10,354 nt of DNA from Propionibacteriaceae bacterium (GTDB lineage: Bacteria; Actinomycetota; Actinomycetes; Propionibacteriales; Propionibacteriaceae), in NCBI GenBank assembly GCA_905372155.1, contig CAJPNZ010000109.1:1-10354 (forward strand), given 5' to 3'. Under the pieces are notes generated by a model. That model made no database searches and was not told the DNA's origin. It saw only the letters and a list, made by a program, of their open reading frames with translations. Position 1 is the stretch's first letter. Each line of letters starts with the position of its first letter. The position numbers and the translations under genes are program-made. Positions 1 to 6,224 of this stretch are shown in pieces.

Positions 1-2
1 CC

Positions 3-416
3 CGCCGGATCGGCCGCGACGAGTACCCGCTGGCCGAGAAACACCCGGAGCTGGTGAAAACCAACACCGGCAAGGCCCTCGACGAACTCACCTTCGAGAA
101 CGTCAAGTCGGGGAAGCTGAGCCCCCTCGACTTCCGCATCTCCTCGGAGACCCTGGAGCTCCAGGCCCAGGTGGCCGACGCCGACGGACGCCAGACCCTG
201 GCCCGCAACCTGCGTCGCGCCGCCGAGCTGGTGGCCGTGCCCGACGCCCGGCTGCTGGAGATCTACAACGCGCTGCGGCCGTACCGCTCCACGAAGGCGG
301 AGCTGTACGAGATCGCCGACGAGCTGGAGGGCCAGTACGGCGCGAAGGTGAGCGCGGGGTTCGTCCGTGAGGCCGCCGACGTCTACGAGGCCCGTGGAAG
401 GCTGCGCGAGGACTGA
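3..416 (+). CDS. pduE: Propanediol dehydratase small subunit PduE (5' truncated by window edge)
   Basis: PduE is the small (gamma) subunit of adenosylcobalamin-dependent diol dehydratase (PduCDE), which converts 1,2-propanediol to propionaldehyde in the microcompartment lumen. The frame is already open at base 3 and reads RRIGRDEYPLAEKHPELVKT, so the true start lies upstream. The GTG at 54 is an internal valine codon, not the start. Family hallmarks are YPLAxKHPE, the segment TFENVKSGKLSPLDFRIS, and RRAAELVAVPDARLLEIYNALRPYRST, which is nearly invariant in PduE/DhaB3 proteins. The C-terminus (FVREAADVYEARGRL) matches the family end. About 137 residues are present; full-length PduE is roughly 170. 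It ends with TGA at 414-416. pduC and pduD would be expected just upstream, outside the window. A glycerol dehydratase small subunit is the only close alternative, and the pdu context argues for diol dehydratase. Confidence 0.95.
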   Translation, partial: RRIGRDEYPLAEKHPELVKTNTGKALDELTFENVKSGKLSPLDFRISSETLELQAQVADADGRQTLARNLRRAAELVAVPDARLLEIYNALRPYRSTKAELYEIADELEGQYGAKVSAGFVREAADVYEARGRLRED

Positions 417-436
417 GGAACCACCCCGGAAGCCGG

Positions 437-661
437 GTTGAGCCGGGCCGCGAGAACCTCTTTCAAAGCTGGTTGAGCCGGGCCGCGAGGAACGAGCGGC
501 CCGAGTCGAAACCACCCGGCAGCCGCACAAAAGACCCAACCCGGGTCACCATGGTTTCGACACGACCAGCTCGCCAAGCGAGCAGGCCGGCTCAACCAAC
601 TTCACCACTTCGAAGCTGGTTGAGCCGGGCCGCGAGGAACGAGCGGCCCGAGTCGAAACCA
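437..661. repeat. Hairpin-repeat array A between pduE and pduG (four units, one inverted)
   Basis: The 312-base gap 417-728 holds no gene that I can support. It carries copies of a REP-like unit of about 45 bp with ends TGGTT...AACCA. There is a truncated forward copy (about 437-453), a full forward copy (about 470-513), an inverted and more divergent copy (552-598), and a second full forward copy (618-661). Forward copies contain a perfect 7-bp stem, GGGCCGC / GCGGCCC, around the loop GAGGAACGA. The inverted copy has its own inner stem, GCTCG / CGAGC. The spacer between the forward and inverted units contains the palindrome ACCCGGGT. I see no clear promoter and no T-tract after any hairpin. 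The array may affect stability or processing of the pduE-pduG transcript, but that is inference. Confidence 0.85.
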
Positions 662-712
662 TCCGGCAGCCGACGAGCAAACTCAACCCCGGATGACAAC
701 GAATTCAAGGAG

Positions 713-720
713 AAAGGAGG
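713..720 (+). promoter_or_regulatory. Ribosome binding site deciding the pduG start
   Basis: AAAGGAGG is a strong Shine-Dalgarno match placed 8 nt before the ATG at 729. It sits downstream of the in-frame ATG at 693, so it supports 729 and not 693 as the true start. Confidence 0.85.
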
Positions 721-728
721 CGAGGACG

Positions 729-2543
729 ATGGCGAAACTGGTCGCTGGCATCGACATCGGCAACGCGACCACCGAGGTGGCGCTCGCCGAGACCGGTGAT
801 GCCGACGGGCAGGTGGACTTCCTGTCCAGCGCCATCGTCCCCACCACCGGAATCAAGGGAACCAGCGCCAACATCCGTGGCCTGTTCCGCTCCCTCACCG
901 AGGCCCTGAACAAGGCGGGACGCCGCATCGAGGACCTCGACTCCATCCGCATCAACGAAGCCGCCCCCGTGATCGGCGACGTCGCGATGGAGACCATCAC
1001 CGAGACGATCATCACCGAATCCACGATGATCGGACACAATCCCTCCACCCCGGGCGGCCTCGGCATCGGGGTGGGAACCACCATCGCCCTCGACGAGCTG
1101 CCCGACGCCCCCGCCGGGCAGCCCTACATCGTCGTGGCGCCCCGCACGATCCCCTACGACCAGGTCGCGGCCCGGCTGAACTCCGTAGCCGAGCGCCTGG
1201 AGGTCACCGGCGCGATCCTGCAGGCCGACGACGGCGTGCTGGTCCACAACCGCCTGACCCGCAAGATCCCCATCGTCGACGAGGTGCGTCTGATCGAGAA
1301 GGTTCCGCTCGGGATGCTGGCCGCCATCGAGGTGGCCGATGTCGGGCGCATCGTCGAGACCCTGTCCAACCCGTTCGGCATCGCGACCCTCTTCGGTCTG
1401 GAGGCCGACGCCACCCGCTCCGTGGTGCCCCTGGCCCGTTCCCTGGTGGGCAACCGTTCCGCCGTGGTCATCAAGACCCCGGAGGGTGACGTGCAGGAAC
1501 GCCGCATCCCCGCGGGCCGCCTCACGTTCCACGGCACCAACACCCTCGATGTCGACGTCGACCTGGGTGCGGCCGAGATCATGGACGTCGCCTCCCGGAT
1601 CCGCAACCTCTCCGACATCACGGGCGAGGCCGGCACCAACGTCGGCGGCATGATGGAGAAGGTGCGGGTGACCATGGCGCAGCTGACCAACCAGCACACC
1701 CGAGACATCCGCATCACCGACCTGCTCGCCGTCGACACCCGGGTGCCGCAGCAGGTGGCGGGCGGCATCGCCAACGAGTTCTCCATGGAGGCCGCCGTCG
1801 GCATCGCCGTGATGGTCAGGACCGACCGCCTCCAGATGGAACGGATCGCCTCCGAACTGGCCGCCGAAATCGGCGTGCCCGTCGAGGTCGGCGGCGTGGA
1901 GGCCGACATGGCCATCCGTGGCGCGCTCACCACCCCCGGAACGGCCGCCCCCATCGCGATCCTCGACATGGGCGCCGGTTCCACCGACGCCTCCGTCATG
2001 CGCCCGGACGGCACCGGCACCTCCATTCACCTGGCCGGCGCCGGGAACATGGTGACCCTGATGATCCAGTCCGAACTCGGCCTCGACTCCTTCGACCTGG
2101 CCGAGGACATCAAACGCCACCCGCTGGCGAAGGTGGAGTCGGTTTTCAACATCCGCCACGAGGACGGCACCGTGCAGTTCTTCGAGGATCCGCTTCCCGG
2201 GCACGTCTACGCCCGCGCCGTGGTGCTCAAACCCGACGGCATGGTGCCCCTCGACGTGGATCTTCCCGTCGAGACCATCCGCCAGGTCCGCATCCGCGCC
2301 AAGGAGCAGGTCTTCGTCACCAACGCGATCCGCGCCCTGCAGCGCGTCTCCCCCACCTCGGAGGTGCGCGGCATCGACTTCGTGGTGCTCGTCGGCGGCT
2401 CCGCCCTGGACTTCGAGATCCCGCAGCTGGTCACCCGGGCCCTGGCCGACTACCGGGTGGTGGCCGGGCGCGCCAACATCCGCGGCGTCGAGGGGCCCCG
2501 CAACGCCGTCGCCACCGGCCTGGTGCTGGGGGGTGCGTCGTGA
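729..2543 (+). CDS. pduG: Diol dehydratase reactivase large subunit PduG
   Basis: This is the large subunit of the diol dehydratase-reactivating factor, a molecular chaperone of the DdrA/PduG family with an actin/Hsp70-type ATPase fold. It uses ATP to release damaged cobalamin from inactivated PduCDE. The protein is 604 residues, against about 610 in known PduG. It opens with the phosphate-binding motif AGIDIGNATTEVAL (residues 6-19). It then has the near-invariant block NEAAPVIGDVAMETITETII followed by TESTMIGHNP. A second nucleotide-binding motif, ILDMGAGSTDAS, starts at residue 411. It ends in GVEGPRNAVATGLVLGG, typical of the family. An in-frame ATG at 693 would add 12 basic residues absent from the family. 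The Shine-Dalgarno at 713-720 and homology support 729. The stop overlaps the pduH start by 4 nt (GTGA), which is expected because the two proteins form one complex. Confidence 0.97.
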   Translation: MAKLVAGIDIGNATTEVALAETGDADGQVDFLSSAIVPTTGIKGTSANIRGLFRSLTEALNKAGRRIEDLDSIRINEAAPVIGDVAMETITETIITESTMIGHNPSTPGGLGIGVGTTIALDELPDAPAGQPYIVVAPRTIPYDQVAARLNSVAERLEVTGAILQADDGVLVHNRLTRKIPIVDEVRLIEKVPLGMLAAIEVADVGRIVETLSNPFGIATLFGLEADATRSVVPLARSLVGNRSAVVIKTPEGDVQERRIPAGRLTFHGTNTLDVDVDLGAAEIMDVASRIRNLSDITGEAGTNVGGMMEKVRVTMAQLTNQHTRDIRITDLLAVDTRVPQQVAGGIANEFSMEAAVGIAVMVRTDRLQMERIASELAAEIGVPVEVGGVEADMAIRGALTTPGTAAPIAILDMGAGSTDASVMRPDGTGTSIHLAGAGNMVTLMIQSELGLDSFDLAEDIKRHPLAKVESVFNIRHEDGTVQFFEDPLPGHVYARAVVLKPDGMVPLDVDLPVETIRQVRIRAKEQVFVTNAIRALQRVSPTSEVRGIDFVVLVGGSALDFEIPQLVTRALADYRVVAGRANIRGVEGPRNAVATGLVLGGAS

Positions 2544-2893
2544 CCGACGAACGCCCCACCATCAATCTCGCCGTCCACGAGGGCATCGGCGACGAGCAGC
2601 TCACCCAGGTGCTCCTCGGCATCGAGGAGGAGGGGGTGCCGAGCCGCGTGGATCGCCTCCCGGAGCTGAATCCCCTGACCCTGGCGCACCGCGCCGCGAT
2701 CTCGTCGCGGCTGGGCATCGGGCTGGGAATCGCCCTCGACTACGTGGTCATCACCACCGAGAAACTCCCCGAGCGGCGCCCCTACCTGGCGCATTTCCTG
2801 GGGCGCAGCGAGCAGGCGGACCGGATCATCGGGTCGAACGCCGCCCGCCTGGTGAAGAGACTTCCCCTACGTGAACCCGAAAGGAGCCAGTGA
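2540..2893 (+). CDS. pduH: Diol dehydratase reactivase small subunit PduH
   Basis: This is the small subunit of the diol dehydratase reactivase. It partners PduG and resembles the dehydratase medium subunit, with which it swaps during cobalamin release. The protein is 117 residues, normal for the family. Diagnostic segments are LLGIEEEGVPSRV (around residues 26-38), the central LGIGLGIALDYVVITTEKLP, and the C-terminal signature GSNAARLVKRLPLRE, which matches the NAARLVKGIPFR end of known PduH. It starts at GTG, overlapping pduG by 4 nt, so translation is probably coupled. Only a weak G-rich stretch precedes it. Confidence 0.93.
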   Translation: MTDERPTINLAVHEGIGDEQLTQVLLGIEEEGVPSRVDRLPELNPLTLAHRAAISSRLGIGLGIALDYVVITTEKLPERRPYLAHFLGRSEQADRIIGSNAARLVKRLPLREPERSQ

Positions 2894-3486
2894 TGCAAGC
2901 ACTGGGGAGCATTGAAGTTGTGGGCCTCGTCGCTGGCGTCGAGGCCGCCGACGTCGCCTGCAAAACCGCCGACGTCACCCTGATCGGCTACGAACTGGCC
3001 AGGGGCGGCGGCTACGTCACCGTCAAGGTCGAGGGCCAGGTGGCGGCCGTTCAGGCGGCCATGGCCGCCGCCGAGGTGGCGGCGTCGAAACTGACCCGGG
3101 TGGTCAGCAGGATCGTCATTCCCCGGCCCCACCAGGAGCTGGAACCCATCGTCTTCTCGGCCGCGACCGTGGGCCTGACCAAACCCGCGCCCGGGACGAA
3201 GGCGACGACGAAATCCGCCGCCAAGGCCAAGGCACCGGAGAAAACCAAACCCGCGTCGAAGGCCGAAACCAAGGCCCAGGAGAAACCCGAACCCGAATCC
3301 GGGGCGGGAACCACCAGCGAACCCGGACCCGAGCCGAAGGCCATCACGAAACCCGAGCCGAAACCGCAGCTCGAGCAGGCGCAGCCCGAATCCGGCCCGG
3401 ACCAGAAGCCGGATGCCGCACCCAAGAACCCCGCGGAGACCACCAAGGCTCCCCGGACATCCACCACCAGGAGGAAGCAGTCATGA
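2893..3486 (+). CDS. pduK: PduK-like microcompartment shell protein with long disordered C-terminal tail
   Basis: This is a BMC-domain shell protein. Residues 1-88 are one BMC domain: LGSIEVVGLVAGVEAADVACKTADVTLIGYE near the start and VIPRPHQEL at 75-83. The edge lysine that packs hexamers is present (K24). The pore loop is glycine-rich (ARGGGY, 36-41) and differs from the KIGSG loop of PduA/PduJ. Residues 89-197 are a low-complexity Lys/Pro/Glu/Ala/Thr tail, probably disordered. Salmonella PduK also has a BMC domain plus a C-terminal extension, but its extension carries cysteines thought to bind an Fe-S cluster. This tail has none; the only Cys in the protein is C23. I chose the ATG at 2893, not the GTG at 2890, because AAGGAG at 2881-2886 is 6 nt before it. 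It overlaps the pduH stop by 1 nt (TGATG). The PduK assignment rests on architecture and gene order. Confidence 0.85.
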   Translation: MQALGSIEVVGLVAGVEAADVACKTADVTLIGYELARGGGYVTVKVEGQVAAVQAAMAAAEVAASKLTRVVSRIVIPRPHQELEPIVFSAATVGLTKPAPGTKATTKSAAKAKAPEKTKPASKAETKAQEKPEPESGAGTTSEPGPEPKAITKPEPKPQLEQAQPESGPDQKPDAAPKNPAETTKAPRTSTTRRKQS

Positions 3487-3755
3487 GCAATGCTCTCGGA
3501 ATGATCGAGACCAAGGGCTACGTGGGGGCCGTCGAGGCCGCCGACGCCATGGTCAAGTCCGCGAACGTGACCCTGATCGGCAGCGAGAAGATCGGTTCCG
3601 GTCTTGTCACCGTGATGGTGCGCGGCGACGTCGGTGCCGTGAAGGCCGCCGTCGACGCCGGGTCGTCGGCCGCCGCCCGGGTCGGCGAGCTGGTCTCCCA
3701 GCACGTCATCCCGCGTCCCCACGGTGACGTCGAGAAGATCCTGCCGCAGTCATGA
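3483..3755 (+). CDS. pduJ: Microcompartment shell hexamer protein PduJ (PduA/PduJ family)
   Basis: This is a single-domain BMC-H protein of 90 residues, the canonical building block of microcompartment facets. It shows ALGMIETKGYVGAVEAADAM, then VKSANVTLIG with the hexamer-edge lysine (K25), the pore loop KIGSG (36-40), TVMVRGDVGAVKAAVDAG, and VIPRPHGDVEKILP at the end. It is very similar to Salmonella PduA and PduJ. Its start (MSNALGMIE) and its position after pduK favour PduJ. AGGAGG at 3469-3474 lies 8 nt before the ATG. The start overlaps the pduK stop (ATGA), and its own stop overlaps the pduL start the same way. The central pore of this family is thought to pass 1,2-propanediol while retaining propionaldehyde. 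Confidence 0.95.
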   Translation: MSNALGMIETKGYVGAVEAADAMVKSANVTLIGSEKIGSGLVTVMVRGDVGAVKAAVDAGSSAAARVGELVSQHVIPRPHGDVEKILPQS

Positions 3756-4387
3756 CCGACGCGCTCGTCGCCGAGATCACCAGCCGGGTCCTGGAGCGGA
3801 TCGCCGCCCTGGACCCGCGCAAGGTGGTCGTCGGCATCTCCAACCGGCACGTCCACCTGTGCGACGCCGATTTCAAAACCCTGTTCGGCTACGACGCGCC
3901 GAAGGTGAAGAAGATGGTGCGCCAGCGCGGCGAGTTCGCGGCCGAGGAGACCGTGACCCTGCACGGCCCCCGCGGCACCATGACCCGGGTGCGCGTGATG
4001 GGCCCCAACCGTCCCGCCACCCAGGTGGAGTTGAGCCGCACCGATTGCTTCGCCCTCGGCATCAAGGCGCCGATGGCCCAGTCGGGGCATCTGGAGACCG
4101 CCGCCCCCGTGCGCATCGAGGGCCCCCTCGGCAGCATCGACTGCGACCACGCAGTGATCGTCGCGGGCCGTCACATCCACATGAGCCCCGACAACGCCGC
4201 CGCCCTGAACCTGAAGGACCAGGACCGCGTGAGCGTCCGGTTCGGGGGGGAGCGCGGGGCGCGTCTGGACAATTTCCTGATCCGCGTCAAGGACTCCTAC
4301 CTGGCGGAGCTGCACCTCGACACCGACGAGGGCAACGCCGTCGGGGCCAGGACCGGCGACTACGTGACGATCTGCCTGGACCGATAA
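3752..4387 (+). CDS. pduL: Phosphate propanoyltransferase PduL
   Basis: PduL is the microcompartment phosphotransacylase. It converts propionyl-CoA and phosphate to propionyl-phosphate and CoA, recycling CoA for PduP inside the shell. The protein is 211 residues, the usual length. Two related half-domains are visible. Their histidine-rich zinc motifs are VVVGISNRHVHLCDADF (about 26-42) and VIVAGRHIHMSPDNAA (about 134-149). The signature LHLDTDEGNAVG is near the C-terminus. Other family segments are RQRGEFAAEETVTLHGPRG and RVMGPNRPATQVELSRTD. The first 20 residues (MTDALVAEITSRVLERIAAL) look like a short amphipathic helix and may be an encapsulation peptide that directs it into the shell; this is inference from pattern. 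The start overlaps the pduJ stop (ATGA). Confidence 0.96.
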   Translation: MTDALVAEITSRVLERIAALDPRKVVVGISNRHVHLCDADFKTLFGYDAPKVKKMVRQRGEFAAEETVTLHGPRGTMTRVRVMGPNRPATQVELSRTDCFALGIKAPMAQSGHLETAAPVRIEGPLGSIDCDHAVIVAGRHIHMSPDNAAALNLKDQDRVSVRFGGERGARLDNFLIRVKDSYLAELHLDTDEGNAVGARTGDYVTICLDR

Positions 4388-4389
4388 CG

Positions 4390-5217
4390 ATGGCGACGAA
4401 TCCCCAGACCAGGATCAACCGGTTCGCGGAACTCGTGCGAACCGGGAAGGTCGCACGCAAGAACGCCAAACGCAGCGGGCTGCGGCTCGCCGTCGACCTG
4501 GGCACGGCCAACATCGTGCTGGCAGTGGTCGACGGCGGGAACCGTCCGGTGGCGGGCGGTTGGCGGAAGGCGAACGTGGTGCGCGACGGCATCGTCGTCG
4601 ACTGGCTGGGGGCCGTCACCAACGTCCGGGAGATCCTCACCGAACTCCACGACAGGCTGGGCCACATCTTCACCGAGGCCGCAGTCACCATCCCGCCCGG
4701 GATCAGCGAGGGCACCGTGAAGGTGTTCACCAACGTGCTCGACGCCTGCGAACTCGATCCGTGCGAGGTGGTCGACGAACCCGTGGCCGCGGCCCGGGCC
4801 CTCGGCGTGGCCGACGGCACCATCATCGACATCGGCCACGGCACCACCGGGGTGTCGCGGCTGCGCGACGGGGTGGTCGATTTCTCCACCGACGAGGCCA
4901 CCGGCGGCCACCACATGACGCTGGTGCTGTCGGGGGCGCTGGGAATGGGCTACGACGAGGCCGAGGCGTTCAAGTGCGACCCCGCCAACGTCGAGACCGT
5001 CTTCCCGGTGGTGCGCCCCACCCTGGAGAAGATGGCCACCATCGCCGAGCGGGCGCTCGGCGGCACCGACCCGGGCAGGGTGTATCTGGTGGGTGGTTCC
5101 GCCTCCCTGCCCGAGGCACCCAAAGTTTTCGAGAAGGTCCTCGGCGTCACGGTTGACCGGCCCGAGGAGCCCCTTTTCCCCACCCCGTTGGGGGCGGCAA
5201 TGAGGAGTAGCCGATGA
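4390..5217 (+). CDS. eutJ: EutJ-family Hsp70/actin-like chaperone
   Basis: This is a 275-residue protein of the EutJ family, an ATPase-fold (Hsp70/actin-like) accessory protein of microcompartment operons. Its precise client is unknown. It has the phosphate-1 motif LAVDLGTANIVLAVVDGG (about residues 33-50) followed by the family block ANVVRDGIVVDWLGAVTNVR. It then has FTEAAVTIPPGIS, VDEPVAAARALGV, the phosphate-2 motif IIDIGHGTTGVSRL, the EutJ-typical DEATGGHHMTL, and the adenosine-type motif VYLVGGSASLPE. The frame stays open upstream of 4390, but that stretch is a shadow of pduL. The ATG at 4390, 2 nt after the pduL TAA, gives a family-length protein starting MATNPQTRINRF. No strong Shine-Dalgarno is seen, so translation is probably coupled. 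Its place between pduL and pduM matches, as I recall, lactobacillus pdu operons. Confidence 0.92.
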   Translation: MATNPQTRINRFAELVRTGKVARKNAKRSGLRLAVDLGTANIVLAVVDGGNRPVAGGWRKANVVRDGIVVDWLGAVTNVREILTELHDRLGHIFTEAAVTIPPGISEGTVKVFTNVLDACELDPCEVVDEPVAAARALGVADGTIIDIGHGTTGVSRLRDGVVDFSTDEATGGHHMTLVLSGALGMGYDEAEAFKCDPANVETVFPVVRPTLEKMATIAERALGGTDPGRVYLVGGSASLPEAPKVFEKVLGVTVDRPEEPLFPTPLGAAMRSSR

Positions 5218-5948
5218 ACGAGAAACAGCTGCGCGAGCTGATCACCAGGATCGTGCGCGAAATGCTCGCCGAACAGCCCCGGCAGGAAACCCCGGCCACG
5301 GGGAAACCCAACGCGCTGGTGCTGTTCTCGGGTGCGCTGCTCGGTTTCGACGCGGCCCTGGAGTCGCTGAAACGGGCCGCGGCACACGTCAACCTCGACT
5401 GGCGGCAGACCACCTCGGCCTCCCGTGTCCTGGATCAGGAACGCATCGCCGCCCTGGGCATGACCCCGGCCGAGGAGTCGCTGGTGCAGGCCCACGACCT
5501 GCTCGTCGTCCCCACCCTCACGGCGAACCTGGCCGCGAAGGTCGCCCACGGCATCGGTGACTGCCTGGCCAGCAACGTGGTGGCCGAGTTCATCATGAGC
5601 AACAAACCGGTGGTCGTGGCCACCAACGGTGTCTGCCCCGACTCGGCGGACAAACGCGGCTGGTTCCCGCAGATGCCGTCGGGCTACGCGGCGATGCTGC
5701 GCGAGAATCTCGCCGCCCTGAAATCGTTCGGGGTGCACCTGGCGACCGCGGAAACCCTCGACCGGGTCGTCGGGGAGGTCGCGGGCGCGGGCGACGCGGT
5801 GCACTGCACCGCGCGCGTGGTAACCGAGTCCGTGATCCGTTCCCTGGCGCCGGGGTCGCGGCTGAGCGTGCACCGCAGGGCGATCATCACCGACCTGGCC
5901 CGCGATGCGGCCGCGTCGTCGGGCGTCACGATCACCAGGAGGAGCTGA
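5214..5948 (+). CDS. pduM: Microcompartment protein PduM, long form with flavoprotein-like core
   Basis: PduM is needed for proper Pdu microcompartment assembly in Salmonella; its biochemical activity is unknown. The N-terminus MNEKQLRELITRIVREMLAE resembles the Salmonella PduM start and is a plausible encapsulation-type helix. The C-terminus SVHRRAIITDLARDAAASSGV (about 218-238) matches the VVHRKCIVTAMARDAA end of PduM. Between them is a core missing from the 163-residue Salmonella protein as I recall it. ALVLFSGALLGFDAALESLK (34-53) and DLLVVPTLTANLAAKVAHGI followed by GDCLASNV (95-122) closely follow the flavoprotein (HFCD/Dfp-type) pattern of PxTANTxAKxAxGIxDxL. The total length is 244 residues. 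GAGGAG-type ribosome binding sequence lies at 5202-5207, 6 nt before the ATG, which overlaps the eutJ stop (ATGA). FMN binding is inferred from motif only. Confidence 0.85.
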   Translation: MNEKQLRELITRIVREMLAEQPRQETPATGKPNALVLFSGALLGFDAALESLKRAAAHVNLDWRQTTSASRVLDQERIAALGMTPAEESLVQAHDLLVVPTLTANLAAKVAHGIGDCLASNVVAEFIMSNKPVVVATNGVCPDSADKRGWFPQMPSGYAAMLRENLAALKSFGVHLATAETLDRVVGEVAGAGDAVHCTARVVTESVIRSLAPGSRLSVHRRAIITDLARDAAASSGVTITRRS

Positions 5949-5949
5949 G

Positions 5950-6219
5950 ATGTACCTGGCCAAGGTGGTGGGCACGGTGGTCTCCACCAGCAAGGACGAA
6001 CGCCTCGTCGGTTTCAAGCTGCTGCTGATCCAGCGCGTCCACTCCGACGGCGCCGCCGTCGGCGACCAGGAGGTCGCGGTGGACACCGTCGGCGCCGGAA
6101 CCGGTGAGACGGTCATCATCACGAAGGGCAGCTCGGCCCGGTTCGCGGCGAACCGGCAGCAGGCCCCCCTGGACGCGACCATCGTCGGCATCGTCGACGT
6201 GGTCGAGGTGGAGGACTGA
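5950..6219 (+). CDS. pduN: Microcompartment vertex pentamer protein PduN (EutN/CcmL family)
   Basis: PduN forms the pentamers that cap the vertices of the polyhedral shell. The 89-residue protein starts MYLAKVVGTVVSTSKDERLV and continues GFKLLLIQRV. It then has DQEVAVDTVGAGTGETVIIT, GSSAR and DATIVGIVDVV, all hallmarks of EutN/CcmL/CsoS4 proteins. The closest match I know is PduN. The ATG at 5950 is chosen over an upstream in-frame ATG at 5905, because the latter would add a shadow of pduM that the family lacks. AGGAGG at 5937-5942 sits 7 nt before 5950. A single base separates it from the pduM stop. Confidence 0.95.
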   Translation: MYLAKVVGTVVSTSKDERLVGFKLLLIQRVHSDGAAVGDQEVAVDTVGAGTGETVIITKGSSARFAANRQQAPLDATIVGIVDVVEVED

Positions 6220-6224
6220 CCGCC

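Noticed and set aside
54..416. GTG at 54 as the start of a short complete gene
   Set aside because: The frame is open to the window edge and the residues before it (YPLAEKHPEL) are conserved PduE sequence, so the gene is truncated by the window.
417..728. A cobalamin riboswitch or promoter ahead of pduG
   Set aside because: I looked for a B12-box-like sequence and for spaced -35/-10 elements and found neither. The gap is accounted for by hairpin repeats and a ribosome binding site.
473..799. A 108-codon plus-strand open frame across the hairpin array upstream of pduG
   Set aside because: Its protein is a translation of the repeats (RAARNERPESKP appears twice), and it runs into pduG in another frame. 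The same peptide appears in a shadow frame of pduO, which shows repeated DNA and not a conserved protein.
705..2204. A 499-codon minus-strand open frame opposite pduG
   Set aside because: Same cause: low-complexity His/Gly/Asp composition with no motif, lying wholly opposite a conserved PduG.
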